Origin: DSOI01 sp041394885
GTDB taxonomy: Bacteria; Acidobacteriota; Terriglobia; Bryobacterales; Bryobacteraceae
Direction: 5' to 3'
DNA: 64,000 nt
NCBI GenBank assembly: GCA_041394885.1
Contig: JAWKHI010000016.1
Coordinates: forward strand, 73,220 to 137,219
Shown here: positions 17,400 through 27,300 of the stretch, in pieces
Layout: every line of letters starts with the position of its first letter
How positions within the stretch are numbered: position 1 is the first letter of the stretch
Made by a program: the position numbers and the translations under genes
The notes under the pieces: generated by a model
Databases searched by the model: none
The model's input: only the letters and a program-made list of their open reading frames with translations
What the model was told of the DNA's origin: nothing

Positions 17400-18370
17400 T
17401 TCTCCATCTCCGGAACATTAGTAAGTGGAACCGTAAGTCCACGCAGCCGGTAGGCCTCGAGCAGCGCTCCCGCGGCCGGACCCATCGCCGGCGCTCCGCA
17501 TCGCACATCCCCGCTCAACTCACACACCGCCTGAAACCGCGCCCGTACGATCTCGCTCTGGAACACTCCGCCGATCCAGGCCACACCCACCGGTTCGCCT
17601 TCTTCGAACAACTGTCCCCGCACCGCCCCGGCCAGCATCGCCAGCGATTGCGCCGCGCCGTGCAGGATTTCCCGCGCCGCCGCATCGCCGTGCCGCGCCG
17701 CCTCGTCCACCAGCGGAGCCAACCGGGCGATACGCGAACGCGGCCAGTCCACTCGGTAGAACCAGTGCAGCATCTCGTTCGCGGATTCGGCTTCCGTTGC
17801 ATCGAGCAGCGCACGGCGCAATGCCGTCCCCCCGCCCCAGCCTTCTTCCATCCGCAGGGACGCCCGCAGCGCCTGCCTTGCGATATCGAACGCGCCGCCT
17901 TCGTCGCCGAACACGTAGCCCCATCCTCCGGCCCGAGCCATCTTTCCCGCCGCTCCCCGCCCGAACGAAATCGATCCCGTTCCCGCGATGACGATAATCC
18001 CCGGCCCGCCCGCCATCGCCCCCGACAGTGCGATCCGCCCGTCATGGGTCACCTCGAGACCTCCGGCGCCGAACCGGAACATCTCTTCGATCAGTGCCTG
18101 CTTGTCCTCCGCCCCCCCGCTGAAACCGAAGCAGCCCGCCTCGAAGTCGCGATCATCCTGCGCCAACCCCGCCGCCGCGCACGCTTCCGACACCGCCCCG
18201 CCGATCGCACGGATGAATTTCTCCCGCGCCCCCGCGCCCGTCACGTGATTGCAAGGGCCGCCCCGCCCCACGCCCAGCACACGCCCCCCCTCGTCTCCCA
18301 CCATCGCCGTGGTGCTCGACTGTCCGCCGTCAACGCCAAGAAACAGCTTCAATGACCTATCGTATGGCAT
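17396..18370 (-). CDS. BadF/BadG/BcrA-type ATPase, N-acetylglucosamine-kinase-like
   Basis: I start the gene at the ATG at 18370 (MPYDRSLKLFLGVDGGQSST), since upstream codons lie inside the glycosyltransferase gene. The product of 324 residues has the actin-like ATPase phosphate-1 motif FLGVDGGQSSTTAMV, the phosphate-2 motif IVIAGTGSISFGR and an adenosine-type region near WIGGVFQ. Eukaryotic NAGK and bacterial GspK/MurK are in this superfamily, so phosphorylation of an amino sugar is the best guess. It overlaps the upstream gene by 14 bases and the downstream M20 gene by four. Confidence 0.85.
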   Translation of the reverse strand: MPYDRSLKLFLGVDGGQSSTTAMVGDEGGRVLGVGRGGPCNHVTGAGAREKFIRAIGGAVSEACAAAGLAQDDRDFEAGCFGFSGGAEDKQALIEEMFRFGAGGLEVTHDGRIALSGAMAGGPGIIVIAGTGSISFGRGAAGKMARAGGWGYVFGDEGGAFDIARQALRASLRMEEGWGGGTALRRALLDATEAESANEMLHWFYRVDWPRSRIARLAPLVDEAARHGDAAAREILHGAAQSLAMLAGAVRGQLFEEGEPVGVAWIGGVFQSEIVRARFQAVCELSGDVRCGAPAMGPAAGALLEAYRLRGLTVPLTNVPEMEK

Positions 18371-20567
18371 ACAGATGGTAGCCCATCCTCTCGGAAAGAT
18401 GCCGAATCCCCCACTGCTGCTGCTTTCCATTGAAATCCGCAAAGCCGAAACCCTCCACGAACACCAGCAGATAGTCCACGCCCGCCGCTTTCACCGCGTA
18501 CATGGCATCCTGCCGCATTCCCAGCGGCGGCGGACCTGTGTGCTCCGCATATCCGCCGATGGCCGTCAGGCGCCCTTCGGCATCCTCCCACTCCAGCTCC
18601 GGACGCGCCTCCGTTTGCTCATCCGGCATCTCGAGCACCACCGCGTCCACCACCGTCGGCGACGGCAGTTCCACTTCGACGAACATCCCCGGACGCAGCC
18701 GTTCCCAGCTCGCCCAGCGTGTCACGCTGTTGTTGTCGAACGCATCGCGGACATCCCAGATGTTCGGCCACGCACGCAGCTTCCAAGTCGATCTTCGCGG
18801 CAGCTCGCGCCCACCCCGCAGCAGCCTCATTTCACTGACAAGAAACTGATCCACCGTGCCGGAGGCGGACTGCCGCGCCCGCACACGCCGCACCGGCTTC
18901 CCCGGCAGCGTGAACCGCAGCACCCGAGTGGGTTGCAGCTCCGGGATCAGCGGCGTCCACAGGATCCGCTCCAGCCGCTCCCCGTAGGCCGATTGATGCG
19001 TCACCACCACGTCGCGCTTCAGATAGCTCAACGGCTGCCCGTCCCACGCGAGAACGCGCTTCCCCTCCGGAACCAGCTCGTCAATCATCCGCGCCACCTG
19101 AATCGGCGGCCAATGCTCCTCGAGAAACTGCCGCTCGGGCTCGATCCGCAGCGACGCCCGCCACACCATCCGGTCGAGCGCCCAGGCGTAAGGTTCGGCG
19201 TAGCGCTTCAACACGTCCGGCCACGACGACACCGCGTGCGCCGTCACGAAAACTACCACCAGCGGTCTCCATCGCGAAAGCACCAGCGCCATCGCGAGCG
19301 TCCACAACGCGAGCCCCGGTATCAGAAATCGCGTACCGATGTTGGCGGCGTAAGGGAGCGTGAACAAAGCCGCCGCCAGCAGCACGCGGCGCCCTTCCGC
19401 CATCGACAAAGCCAACAGCCCGATGGGCGCCAGCAGGAAAGCCGGGCCCAGCAATCCGTTCAAACGCTGCCCCCGTACGGTCACCTCCAGCGGAATCGCC
19501 CAGTTCGATTCGAGCTCCCCGTAATTCCGCATGTGCGCCGCGTACTTCTCCTCGAACGAGACATGCACGTTCGGATTGCGAAAGATGCGATTGCCGAATG
19601 GCGACACGGGATTGCCCACTATAATCGCGTTCTTGATCATCCACGGCAGTATCCAGATCGCCGCCATCGCCCCCACCAGCGCGCAAGCCCGCGCCATCTC
19701 GCGCGGCTTTCGCCACATCCGCCACAATAGATAGCCGCCCGCGTACACCGCGCCCAAAAACGCCGTATACTTTACCGCGTAGGCAAACCCCGCCAGCACG
19801 CCCACCGCCGCCGCCGATCCGCTGGTCCGGCGTTCGTCCCATAGCCGGACCATATAGAACAACCCGAACAGAACCGCTGCCACAGCCACATCGTTATACG
19901 CGCTCGACGCGTCCACCCCAACCACCGGCGTCACGAAAACAGCCAGCGCCGCCGCCAGCCCCGCCACCGGAAAGCCGAATCGCCGCCCGTAGCAGACCAC
20001 CAGGGCCGCCAGCGCCGCTAGAAAATTCAGATGCACCAGCGCGCCCGCCGAATGCCGTCCGAACGGCCACGCGAACAGGAACAACATCTCCATGCCCTGC
20101 GAGAGGCTCGCATAAAAATTAGTGGTGATCGCCGTAAAGCCGCGCTCGCGATAGTAGCGGGCCACCAGGCCCAGATGGTACGTGGCGCCGTCCGGCGACG
20201 TCTCCGGCGCCATCGCGTTGGAGAGATACAACACCAGAAAAGGAATCGCCAGGGCGCCCGCCGCGACACGCGCCCATCGCGGGCCCGCGTCGAACTCGGC
20301 TTCCTCCGGCGCGCCGCCACCTATCCACCGCCGCAGCCCGAGTATCGCCACGCCCGCTCCTAACAACACGCCCTTGTACAGCAACTGCGACGCCGCCAAC
20401 ACGAAGGTAACCTGGCTCACTACGGCGGATCCCAGAAGAAATGCAAAGGCCGCTGCCTCGGTGCGCGTGAGCGCGATCCCCATTCGCCACAGCATCATCC
20501 GGCCCGCCGCCATCGACACCGCCGCCGTGAACAACCACCCGAATACGATGTAGGCGGCCTGCGGCAT
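18357..20567 (-). CDS. GT39-like integral membrane glycosyltransferase with C-terminal discoidin-like domain
   Basis: The 736-residue protein has about a dozen membrane helices to residue ~420, with an early Asp in TSPDGATYHLGL in the first large loop, as in polyprenol-phosphate-dependent GT-C enzymes. After a soluble segment, residues about 620-735 contain AFDNNSVTRWASWE and MFVEVELPSPTVVDAVVLE. This is the pattern of an F5/8 type C (discoidin) sugar-binding module. The acceptor is unknown. The gene begins one base after the lipoprotein's stop and overlaps the kinase gene. The fusion of a GT-C core with a discoidin-like tail is uncommon. Confidence 0.78.
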   Translation of the reverse strand: MPQAAYIVFGWLFTAAVSMAAGRMMLWRMGIALTRTEAAAFAFLLGSAVVSQVTFVLAASQLLYKGVLLGAGVAILGLRRWIGGGAPEEAEFDAGPRWARVAAGALAIPFLVLYLSNAMAPETSPDGATYHLGLVARYYRERGFTAITTNFYASLSQGMEMLFLFAWPFGRHSAGALVHLNFLAALAALVVCYGRRFGFPVAGLAAALAVFVTPVVGVDASSAYNDVAVAAVLFGLFYMVRLWDERRTSGSAAAVGVLAGFAYAVKYTAFLGAVYAGGYLLWRMWRKPREMARACALVGAMAAIWILPWMIKNAIIVGNPVSPFGNRIFRNPNVHVSFEEKYAAHMRNYGELESNWAIPLEVTVRGQRLNGLLGPAFLLAPIGLLALSMAEGRRVLLAAALFTLPYAANIGTRFLIPGLALWTLAMALVLSRWRPLVVVFVTAHAVSSWPDVLKRYAEPYAWALDRMVWRASLRIEPERQFLEEHWPPIQVARMIDELVPEGKRVLAWDGQPLSYLKRDVVVTHQSAYGERLERILWTPLIPELQPTRVLRFTLPGKPVRRVRARQSASGTVDQFLVSEMRLLRGGRELPRRSTWKLRAWPNIWDVRDAFDNNSVTRWASWERLRPGMFVEVELPSPTVVDAVVLEMPDEQTEARPELEWEDAEGRLTAIGGYAEHTGPPPLGMRQDAMYAVKAAGVDYLLVFVEGFGFADFNGKQQQWGIRHLSERMGYHLYAIR

Positions 20568-21128
20568 CTAATCGAGGAAACCGGCGCCGCTCAGAATCAC
20601 CCCCAGCTTGTTGCCGTCCTGCGGCGACACCCATACCTTGTCCAACTCCGCCGCCACCACCGCATCCTCACCCTCCGCCAGCCACTCCTTCGGCACCGCC
20701 TTCTCGAACCGCTGCGCGCCTTCGGTCTCGTACTTCACCGTGTCGAGCAGATGCCCGTTCACCAAGAACCGGATCGTCACCGGACCCGTCTCCTTCATCG
20801 TTTCCCCGTTGAAGGCGAAATCCATCACCAACCGCAACCCGTCTGTTTTGGGCGTCACGAACCGCAGCATCGGGCGCTGCCGCGTCCACCGCCACGCGTC
20901 GCCTTCCACCGTCTCGCTGATGTCGCGAAGTATGTGGTCCGGCGCCGCCGGATCGTTCATCCGGATGTAGTGCTTCAACCGGCTGGTGTCGGGGCCGAGC
21001 GACGGGCGCCGCTGCTCGGGAGGCGCGTAGTAGTCCGGCTGGCTGACGCACGACACCGCCAGCAACGCCGCCGCCAGGGCCAGGGCTGCCTTAAACCGCC
21101 TTGTCTTTCGCGTAGCAAAGCCGCTCAA
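20568..21128 (-). CDS. Predicted lipoprotein of unknown function
   Basis: The 186-residue protein has a basic N-terminus and a hydrophobic stretch ending in the lipobox LAVSC (C27), so it is probably lipidated. The mature part is rich in beta-strand patterns (LRLVMDFAFNGETMK, VTIRFLVNGHLLDTVKY). It resembles small carbohydrate-associated envelope proteins, but I recognise no family. It overlaps the nth stop by 38 bases and abuts the GT39-like gene, which suggests a role with that enzyme at the envelope. Confidence 0.75.
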   Translation of the reverse strand: MSGFATRKTRRFKAALALAAALLAVSCVSQPDYYAPPEQRRPSLGPDTSRLKHYIRMNDPAAPDHILRDISETVEGDAWRWTRQRPMLRFVTPKTDGLRLVMDFAFNGETMKETGPVTIRFLVNGHLLDTVKYETEGAQRFEKAVPKEWLAEGEDAVVAAELDKVWVSPQDGNKLGVILSGAGFLD

Positions 21129-21819
21129 TCGGGCACTCCTCGCATTTCGGGTTGCGTGCCGCGCATAATCGGCGGCCGTGATGGATCACCTGGTGCGAAA
21201 ACAGAATCCAGCGCTCGCGGGGCACCTGTTTCATCAGGTCTCGCTCGATCTTCACCGGATCGCTTTCCCGCGTCAGATCCAGCCGGTTGGCCAGCCGGAC
21301 CATGTGCGTATCCACCACCACGCCGCTCGCGATCCCGTACGCCGTTCCCAGCACCACGTTCGCCGTCTTCCGCGCCGCGCCCGGAATTCGCAGCATCTCT
21401 TCCATCGTCCGCGGCACCTCGCCGCCGAATTCGCGGATCACCGTCTTGGCCGCTCCGATGATCGACTTCGCCTTGTTATTGAAAAATCCCGTGGACCGGA
21501 TGTCTTCGGCCAGCTCCTCCTGGCTGACATTGGCGAAATCCTCCACCGCCGGGTATTTGCGGAACAATGCGGGCGTCACCATGTTGACCCGCTTGTCGGT
21601 GCACTGCGCCGAAAGGATCGTCGCCACCAGAAGTTGCCATGCCCCGTCGTGATCCAGCTCGCACGTCACGTTCGGGTACATCTCGTCGAGCCCCGCCAGG
21701 ATCGCCGCCAACCGTTGCTTGCGCGCCGCCGCCGTCTTGGGCTTCTCTACTTTCAGGGGCCTGTCGACCTTCGCGCGTTTGTCCGATTTCTGGGCCAAAA
21801 TGACATAACATAATAGCAT
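21091..21819 (-). CDS. nth: Endonuclease III, base-excision DNA glycosylase/AP lyase
   Basis: The 242-residue frame contains the helix-hairpin-helix LRIPGAARKTANVVL with the catalytic Lys, and the catalytic Asp in VVVDTHMVRLANRL. A C-terminal 4Fe-4S cluster has C-x6-C-x2-C-x5-C spacing (CAARNPKCEECPIERLC). It removes oxidised pyrimidines and nicks abasic sites. The annotated ATG shares bases with the TTG start of the divergent gene. A TTG at 21798 (MAQKSDKRAK) is an attractive alternative that leaves the AT-rich stretch 21800-21816 as a promoter. The gene heads a five-gene operon. Confidence 0.95.
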   Translation of the reverse strand: MLLCYVILAQKSDKRAKVDRPLKVEKPKTAAARKQRLAAILAGLDEMYPNVTCELDHDGAWQLLVATILSAQCTDKRVNMVTPALFRKYPAVEDFANVSQEELAEDIRSTGFFNNKAKSIIGAAKTVIREFGGEVPRTMEEMLRIPGAARKTANVVLGTAYGIASGVVVDTHMVRLANRLDLTRESDPVKIERDLMKQVPRERWILFSHQVIHHGRRLCAARNPKCEECPIERLCYAKDKAV

Positions 21820-23330
21820 TGCGCCGGTTCCTCCCCTACCTCCTTCTCGTTTGCGCCGTCTTGCTTACGTTCGGATCCGCCCTTCGCGCTCCCTTCCATT
21901 TTGACGATCGAGCCCTGTTCGCCGATTCCGCCATCACCTCCCCAGGCGGATGGATCAGCGTCTGGCGGCCGGAACAATCCCGTCCACTCACCTACTTCAC
22001 CTTTTGGATCAACCATTCGCTCGGCGGCCAGAACCCGGCCGGATACCACGCCGTCAATCTGGCGCTTCACGCCCTTTGCGCCTGTCTGCTGCTGGTGTGC
22101 CTCTCGGCGCTCATACCTCGCCAGTCGGCGCTCATCGCCGCATTCCTGTTCGCCGTTCACCCCATCCAAACCGAAGCCGTCATGTATGTGTTCGCGCGTA
22201 GCACTCTGCTCACCACTGCCTTCTGCCTTGCCGCGCTGTTCGCCTGGACGCGCCAGCGCCGTTGGATCGCGGTGATCCTGTTCGCGTTCGCGCTGCTCGC
22301 CAAGGAAGAAGCCGCAGCCTTCCCTCTCGTCTTGCTCCTGCTCCACCTGGCTGGCCGGCGAGAAACCCGGGATCGCGCGCCCATCGCCTGCATGCTGGCT
22401 CTCGCGGCGGCCGCCGCTGGACGCGTCGCCATCCTTGCCGCCGTCATTCCCGGCTCCGGCGCCGGCGCCCACGCCGGCATCTCCCCGCTCGACTATTTCT
22501 TCACCCAGGGCTACGTCATCCTGCGATACTTGCGGCTGCTCGCCATCCCCGCCGGCTTTTCCGTCGACCCCGCTCTCACCCCCATGCCGGACTGGCGCGG
22601 CGTTATCGCCTGGATCGCCCTCGCCGGCCTCGCCTGGATCGCATGGCGGGACCTCGGCCGCTCGCTCTCCTCCCTCTGGTTCCTCGCCGGACTCGTCCTC
22701 CTCATCCCGACTTCCTCCATCTTTCCCGCGGCGGACCTCGCCGCTGACCGGCGTATGTATCTCCCCCTGCTCGGATTCGCCCCCGTCGCCGGCCTTCTCC
22801 TCGAACGCACCCGGTACCCCGTCCTCCTGCCCGCCCTTATCGTCGCCTGCGCGTTGTTCGGGTACGCCCGCGCCCAGGTGTGGCGGTCTGAGGCGGCGTT
22901 GTGGGAAGATGCTGTCCGCTCGGCCCCTGGCCGGATCCGTCCCCGCATCCAGCTCGCCCGCGCTCTGCCGCCCCGCCAGGCTCTCGAGCAGCTTTTCGAG
23001 GCGCGCAACGTGGCGCCGGACGATCCCGCGGTCGCCTCCGAGTTGGGCCGCGTCTTTCTGGAGATGGGAAACCCCAGCCAGGCGCTCGCCGAGTTCGGCC
23101 GCGCCGTCGCCGCCAATCCTAACGACGCGCTCGCGCTCAACAATCGCGGCGTCGCGCTCGTCGCGCTCGGATTGCGGGATCACGCCCTCCACGACTTTCG
23201 CAAGGCTCTCGAAATCGACCCCTGCCTGTTCGATGCCCGCATGAATCTGGCCAAAACCGGTGAAAAGACGCCGCTTCCCGCCGATTGCCGCTTCTCCAAC
23301 CGGCAGGTCCGTGACTACAATAGCCGATAG
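21819..23330 (+). CDS. TMTC/GT39-like multi-pass membrane protein with C-terminal TPRs
   Basis: The 503-residue product begins with a TTG codon and a membrane helix, followed by APFHFDDRALF, the luminal acidic motif of GT-C/TMTC proteins. There are about nine membrane segments to residue ~355, including the family signature SSIFPAADLAADRRMYLPLLG. The C-terminus has TPR units (PSQALAEFGRAVAANPNDALALNNRGVALVALG). Bacterial relatives are thought to transfer sugars from lipid carriers onto protein or glycan, but the reaction is unproven. A CATAAT box at 21809-21814 is four bases before the start; no other start lies between it and an upstream stop. Confidence 0.8.
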   Translation: MRRFLPYLLLVCAVLLTFGSALRAPFHFDDRALFADSAITSPGGWISVWRPEQSRPLTYFTFWINHSLGGQNPAGYHAVNLALHALCACLLLVCLSALIPRQSALIAAFLFAVHPIQTEAVMYVFARSTLLTTAFCLAALFAWTRQRRWIAVILFAFALLAKEEAAAFPLVLLLLHLAGRRETRDRAPIACMLALAAAAAGRVAILAAVIPGSGAGAHAGISPLDYFFTQGYVILRYLRLLAIPAGFSVDPALTPMPDWRGVIAWIALAGLAWIAWRDLGRSLSSLWFLAGLVLLIPTSSIFPAADLAADRRMYLPLLGFAPVAGLLLERTRYPVLLPALIVACALFGYARAQVWRSEAALWEDAVRSAPGRIRPRIQLARALPPRQALEQLFEARNVAPDDPAVASELGRVFLEMGNPSQALAEFGRAVAANPNDALALNNRGVALVALGLRDHALHDFRKALEIDPCLFDARMNLAKTGEKTPLPADCRFSNRQVRDYNSR

Positions 23331-23386
23331 TTGCGATTTTGAGCGTCTAACCGGCGCGCCGCGAATCCAACCGACAGGCCGGCTGA

Positions 23387-23923
23387 ATGCGATCCTACCT
23401 CCTGCGTTGTGAACTAAAGACAGCACGCCCGCTCCACGAGGCTTTCGCCATCTTCGAGAACCCGGGCAATCTCGCCGGAATTACACCTCCCTGGCTCGAC
23501 TTCCGCATCACCACACCCGGTAATATCGTCATGCGCCGCGGCGCCAGGATCGACTACCGCATCCGATGGATGGGGCTCCCCGTCACCTGGCAAACCTCAA
23601 TCACTGAGTACGAGCCGCCCCACCGCTTCATCGATTTCCAGGTGCGGGGCCCCTATGTTCTCTGGCGCCACCTGCACACCTTCTTGGAAGATCGCGACGG
23701 CACCATCGTCGGTGACGAGGTCCGCTACGTGCTCCCCTACGGACCCATCGGGTGGCTCGCACACCGTGCTTTGGTGGCCGGTCAGTTGATCGAGATTTTT
23801 CAATATCGCCAGAAGGCCCTCGCCAAGCTGCTAGGCGAGGTCACTCAGATACGCCCGCCGGCCATCACCCAAGCCCATCCCGTCACTGCGCTCGACCTCC
23901 GCCGTCTCGCCGAGCCTTCCTGA
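23387..23923 (+). CDS. SRPBCC-family lipid/ligand-binding protein
   Basis: The 178-residue protein has the START/Bet v1-like (SRPBCC) pattern: an N-terminal strand and helix (ARPLHEAFAIFENPGNLAGITPPWL), the central sheet (ARIDYRIRWMGLPVTWQTSITEYEPPHRFIDFQ) and a long C-terminal helix (EIFQYRQKALAKLLG). Similar proteins are annotated as cyclase/dehydrase or cell-division inhibitor SulA-like; a bound lipid or quinone is possible. It is not in an obvious operon. Confidence 0.85.
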   Translation: MRSYLLRCELKTARPLHEAFAIFENPGNLAGITPPWLDFRITTPGNIVMRRGARIDYRIRWMGLPVTWQTSITEYEPPHRFIDFQVRGPYVLWRHLHTFLEDRDGTIVGDEVRYVLPYGPIGWLAHRALVAGQLIEIFQYRQKALAKLLGEVTQIRPPAITQAHPVTALDLRRLAEPS

Positions 23924-23937
23924 GGCGCTACTGTTCA

Positions 23938-24222
23938 CTAGCCGATCATCCGGTAGCGCCGGACATCCACCACATCCATCAAGTCCGGCATCCTCTTGCG
24001 GCCCTCCTGAATGTGGACCGACTGCCCGTGCGCCTCGAGGTCCTCCTCGGAATCCCACTCTTCGATGAAGGTCAGGTCCTCCGGATCGGCGGGATTCTCA
24101 TGCAGGTCATAAAACACGCATCCCTTCTCCTGGCGGGTGGGAGCGGTGAAGCCAAGAAGGAGCTCTCGGGCTTGTTCCAACTTTCCAGGTTTCGGCTTGA
24201 AGTGTGCGACGACTCGGATCAT
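23938..24222 (-). CDS. ABM-family antibiotic-biosynthesis-type/quinol monooxygenase
   Basis: The 94-residue single-domain protein matches the ferredoxin-like ABM fold: MIRVVAHFKPKPGKLEQARE, CVFYDLHENPADPEDLTFIEEWDSEE and AHGQSVHIQE. Relatives such as YgiN are quinol monooxygenases needing no cofactor. A TACATT box on the minus strand (24229-24234) is six bases before the ATG, consistent with leaderless transcription. It converges on the SRPBCC gene. Confidence 0.88.
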   Translation of the reverse strand: MIRVVAHFKPKPGKLEQARELLLGFTAPTRQEKGCVFYDLHENPADPEDLTFIEEWDSEEDLEAHGQSVHIQEGRKRMPDLMDVVDVRRYRMIG

Positions 24223-24355
24223 CCCGCGAATGTAGCACAGGTGGGTCCGGGGCTCACGTTCTCAAAAAGCGCACAAGCCGCCGGGCGCGGCACCATCCTC
24301 CAACAGAAAATCGCCCATCCCAAAGCGCCCGGCGTGTCTGTTGTGCGCGGGTTTC

Positions 24356-27300
24356 TCAAAAGATCAGCTTCATCCCGAACTGTATCTGTCGCGCCGAATC
24401 CGCGGTCTGGGAAATGAGCCCTACGTTGCGGTTGTTGATCACCGCGTTGGGAAACAGGAAATGCGCCTCGTTGAACAGGTTGAAGAACTCCGCACGGAAG
24501 TCGAGCGAGAGGCGTTCGGTGAACCGGAACGTTCGGGAAACCATGAGATCCATGTTCACCGCCCCCGGTCCGGTCAGGACGTTCGCCGCGGAATTTCCGA
24601 AGGTATAGCGGGCCGGTACGGCGAAGGCCGATGCGTCGAACCATCGCTCCGGGGTCCGCTGGCTTCGCGGGAGATTCCCGTCGCCGCTCCGGTCGGGCCG
24701 CTGCCCGCCCGTGGTATTGGCTGGATTGCCGGCGACGCTCGGGCTGAACGGCAACCCGGCGTTGACCTCGAAGATCGGGGACAGCTGCCAGCCGCCGAGA
24801 ATATGGGAAGCGGCGCCGTCAACGACATAGCTTCGGCCGCGCCCGAACGGCAGGTCCCAGACTGCCGCGGTGAAGAACCGGTGCGGCATATGCTGCAGAG
24901 AGATAGCTTTCTCCGGCGCCAGAGTCGTCGAGCGCTGGGGAGAGATTTTGGTAAGAGTCTTGCTGAAGGTGTAGCCGGAGAGGATCGAAAATCCCCCACT
25001 GAACCGTCGCTCGAACTTCGCTTCCAACGCCTGGTAGTTGGCGCCGCCCAAAGGGATAGCCGCCGTGATGTTGGCGAATTGAGGGAACGCCCGCCTCGGG
25101 TTGTTGCCGCCCGCGCCGGGCGCGGGCTGATTGATATCGACCGCGCCCAGAAGTCCGCGAACTGTGTTCGATCCCACATAGGCCGCGGACACCAAAGAGT
25201 TCCCGGGCAGGTTGCGTTGGATGTTGAAGTTCCACTGATTGGTGATCGCAATTGGGAAGTCGAACGGCCATACGGCGGCAAGCGACCGCCCGTTGAGCAC
25301 CGTCGGATCGAGCGCCGAAGGACTGATACCGTCTCGGATAATCACGTTGGATGTCGACGCCGCCGCTTGCGTCGGAATGTCGGTTTGTAGATAGAACGGC
25401 GGGTTCGAGTCGGGCGCCGAAGCGGTCGAGAGCAGAAAGTCCCCGGCGTAGAAGATGCCGTACCCACCCCGGATTACGGTGTCGTCGCCCATGCGATAGG
25501 CGAAGCCGATGCGCGGCGCGAAATTGTTCAGATCGCGTTTGCGGAAAGACCGAGCCTCCACGCCATCGCCGGAAACCTGCACCAGGCGTCCAAAGTTGGG
25601 ACTCGCCGGATCCATCACGAAGTTCGCCCGGCGGTTGTTCTGCTCGATGTAGGGAGACTGGTATTCGTATCGGAGCCCCAGGTTCAACGTGAGCCTCGAG
25701 GAGACCTTCCAGTCATCTTGCACGAAGAATTCATGGGCATATCCGATGCGGCGGGCGCTCAAGGCGTTGCTGAAACGCACTGTGTTTGTGAGCCCCAGCA
25801 ATGAATCGGCGATGGCGTCTCCGAGAGCTCCGGTGCCGGCCCCGGCTCGTGTGAACTGGCCGTTGAAGTTGAAGCGTCCCCGCGCGAAGTTCGTGATGCC
25901 AGTCCAGCGGATGAACTGGCGTATGTTGACACCTGCCTTCATGGCGTGCCTGCCGCGGTTCCATGACAGCGTATCTACGAATTGGCGCACGTCCTGCTTC
26001 CGCGGATCGGGAGCGAAGTTTCGGTCGCCGATGTTGCTGTAGCCCGTCATCAGAAACGAGGGAAGCCCGAAGATGTCGTCTCGATCGAACAGGCCCTGGA
26101 AGCCTAGCTGCTTCCAAAGCTGGTCACGCGAAGGCGTGTCGATGGTGCCGTGCAACCGGTTGTAGGAGACGCGGGCCTCGTTCACCATCGTGCCGCCCGG
26201 CAGGATCCGCGTCCAGCTCACTACTCCCGTCTTGGCGCGCGAGGTGCGCAGGGCTGTGTTGGCGCCGCTCGCCGGCAGCGGCAGATTGCCAGGCTCCAGA
26301 CGGTCGAAATTGAGATAACTGAACCGCGTGAAAACGGAATCGTTGTTCGTGATGCGCCAATCCCAGCGCGCGTCGACCTTGTCGTCGTCACGGTCGCGCG
26401 AGGCGTTGAACAGGAAGTTCTGCACTCCCGGGCGATTCGGAGCCGGATACAGGTCGAGCAACCCTTTGGCCACTGGATCGAATCGACTGGCCGGAATGAC
26501 GGCGCCGGCGAATGGCGTCCGCGCTCCGCCCGAGGTCTGGGTGGCGGGATCGGCGATATTAGCCACACCCGCGAAGTTCCCATCGAGCATCGCGCGCGTC
26601 GGTACGGTGTTCAGACGCGTGATTTGTTCGCGGATTCGCGTGCCTTCGTAGCTGCCGAAGAAGAACATCCGGTCTTTTAGAATAGGGCCGCCCAAGGTCC
26701 CTCCGAACTGGTTCTGACGATACGGCGGTTTGGCCCGCCCACTGTTGAAGAAGTTGTTCGCATCGAGTTTCTCGTTCCGCAGGAACTCGAACAAGGTGCC
26801 GTGGAATTGATTGGTGCCGCTGCGTGTGGATACTTGGACGACGGCCCCTCCGCCGCGGCCGAATTCGGCGCCGTAGTTGTGCGTTTCGAGCTTGAACTCC
26901 TGAATGGCGTCGATCGATGGCTTTACGGCTTGGTTGGACGCAACCACGATTCCGCTGAAGTAGTTGTTGTTGTCGGCCCCGTCAAGCACGAAGACGTTCT
27001 GGTCGAACCCGGCGCCGTTGGCCGAAAATGCATCTTCCACGAAGTTCTGGGCCCGCGATGGAAGCACGCCCGCGCTCAGCATGGCCAATTCCTGATAGTT
27101 GCGGCCGTTGAGAGGCATCTGCGTGATGGTCTTGTTCTCGATCACCTGCCCTAGGTTGGAAGTCTCCGACTGCAGCAGCGGAACTTCGGCGGTCACGTCC
27201 ACTGACTCGGTCACCTGGCCCAGCCGTAGCGCCAGATCGATGCGTGCGCGCGTACCGGCGTTCAGTGTCACATTCGGGCGGCGCAGTGACTGAAATCCTT

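Noticed and set aside
18249..19730. 493-codon plus-strand frame over the GT39-like gene
   Set aside because: His/Arg/Pro-rich shadow with no family signal; overlaps a well-supported membrane protein.
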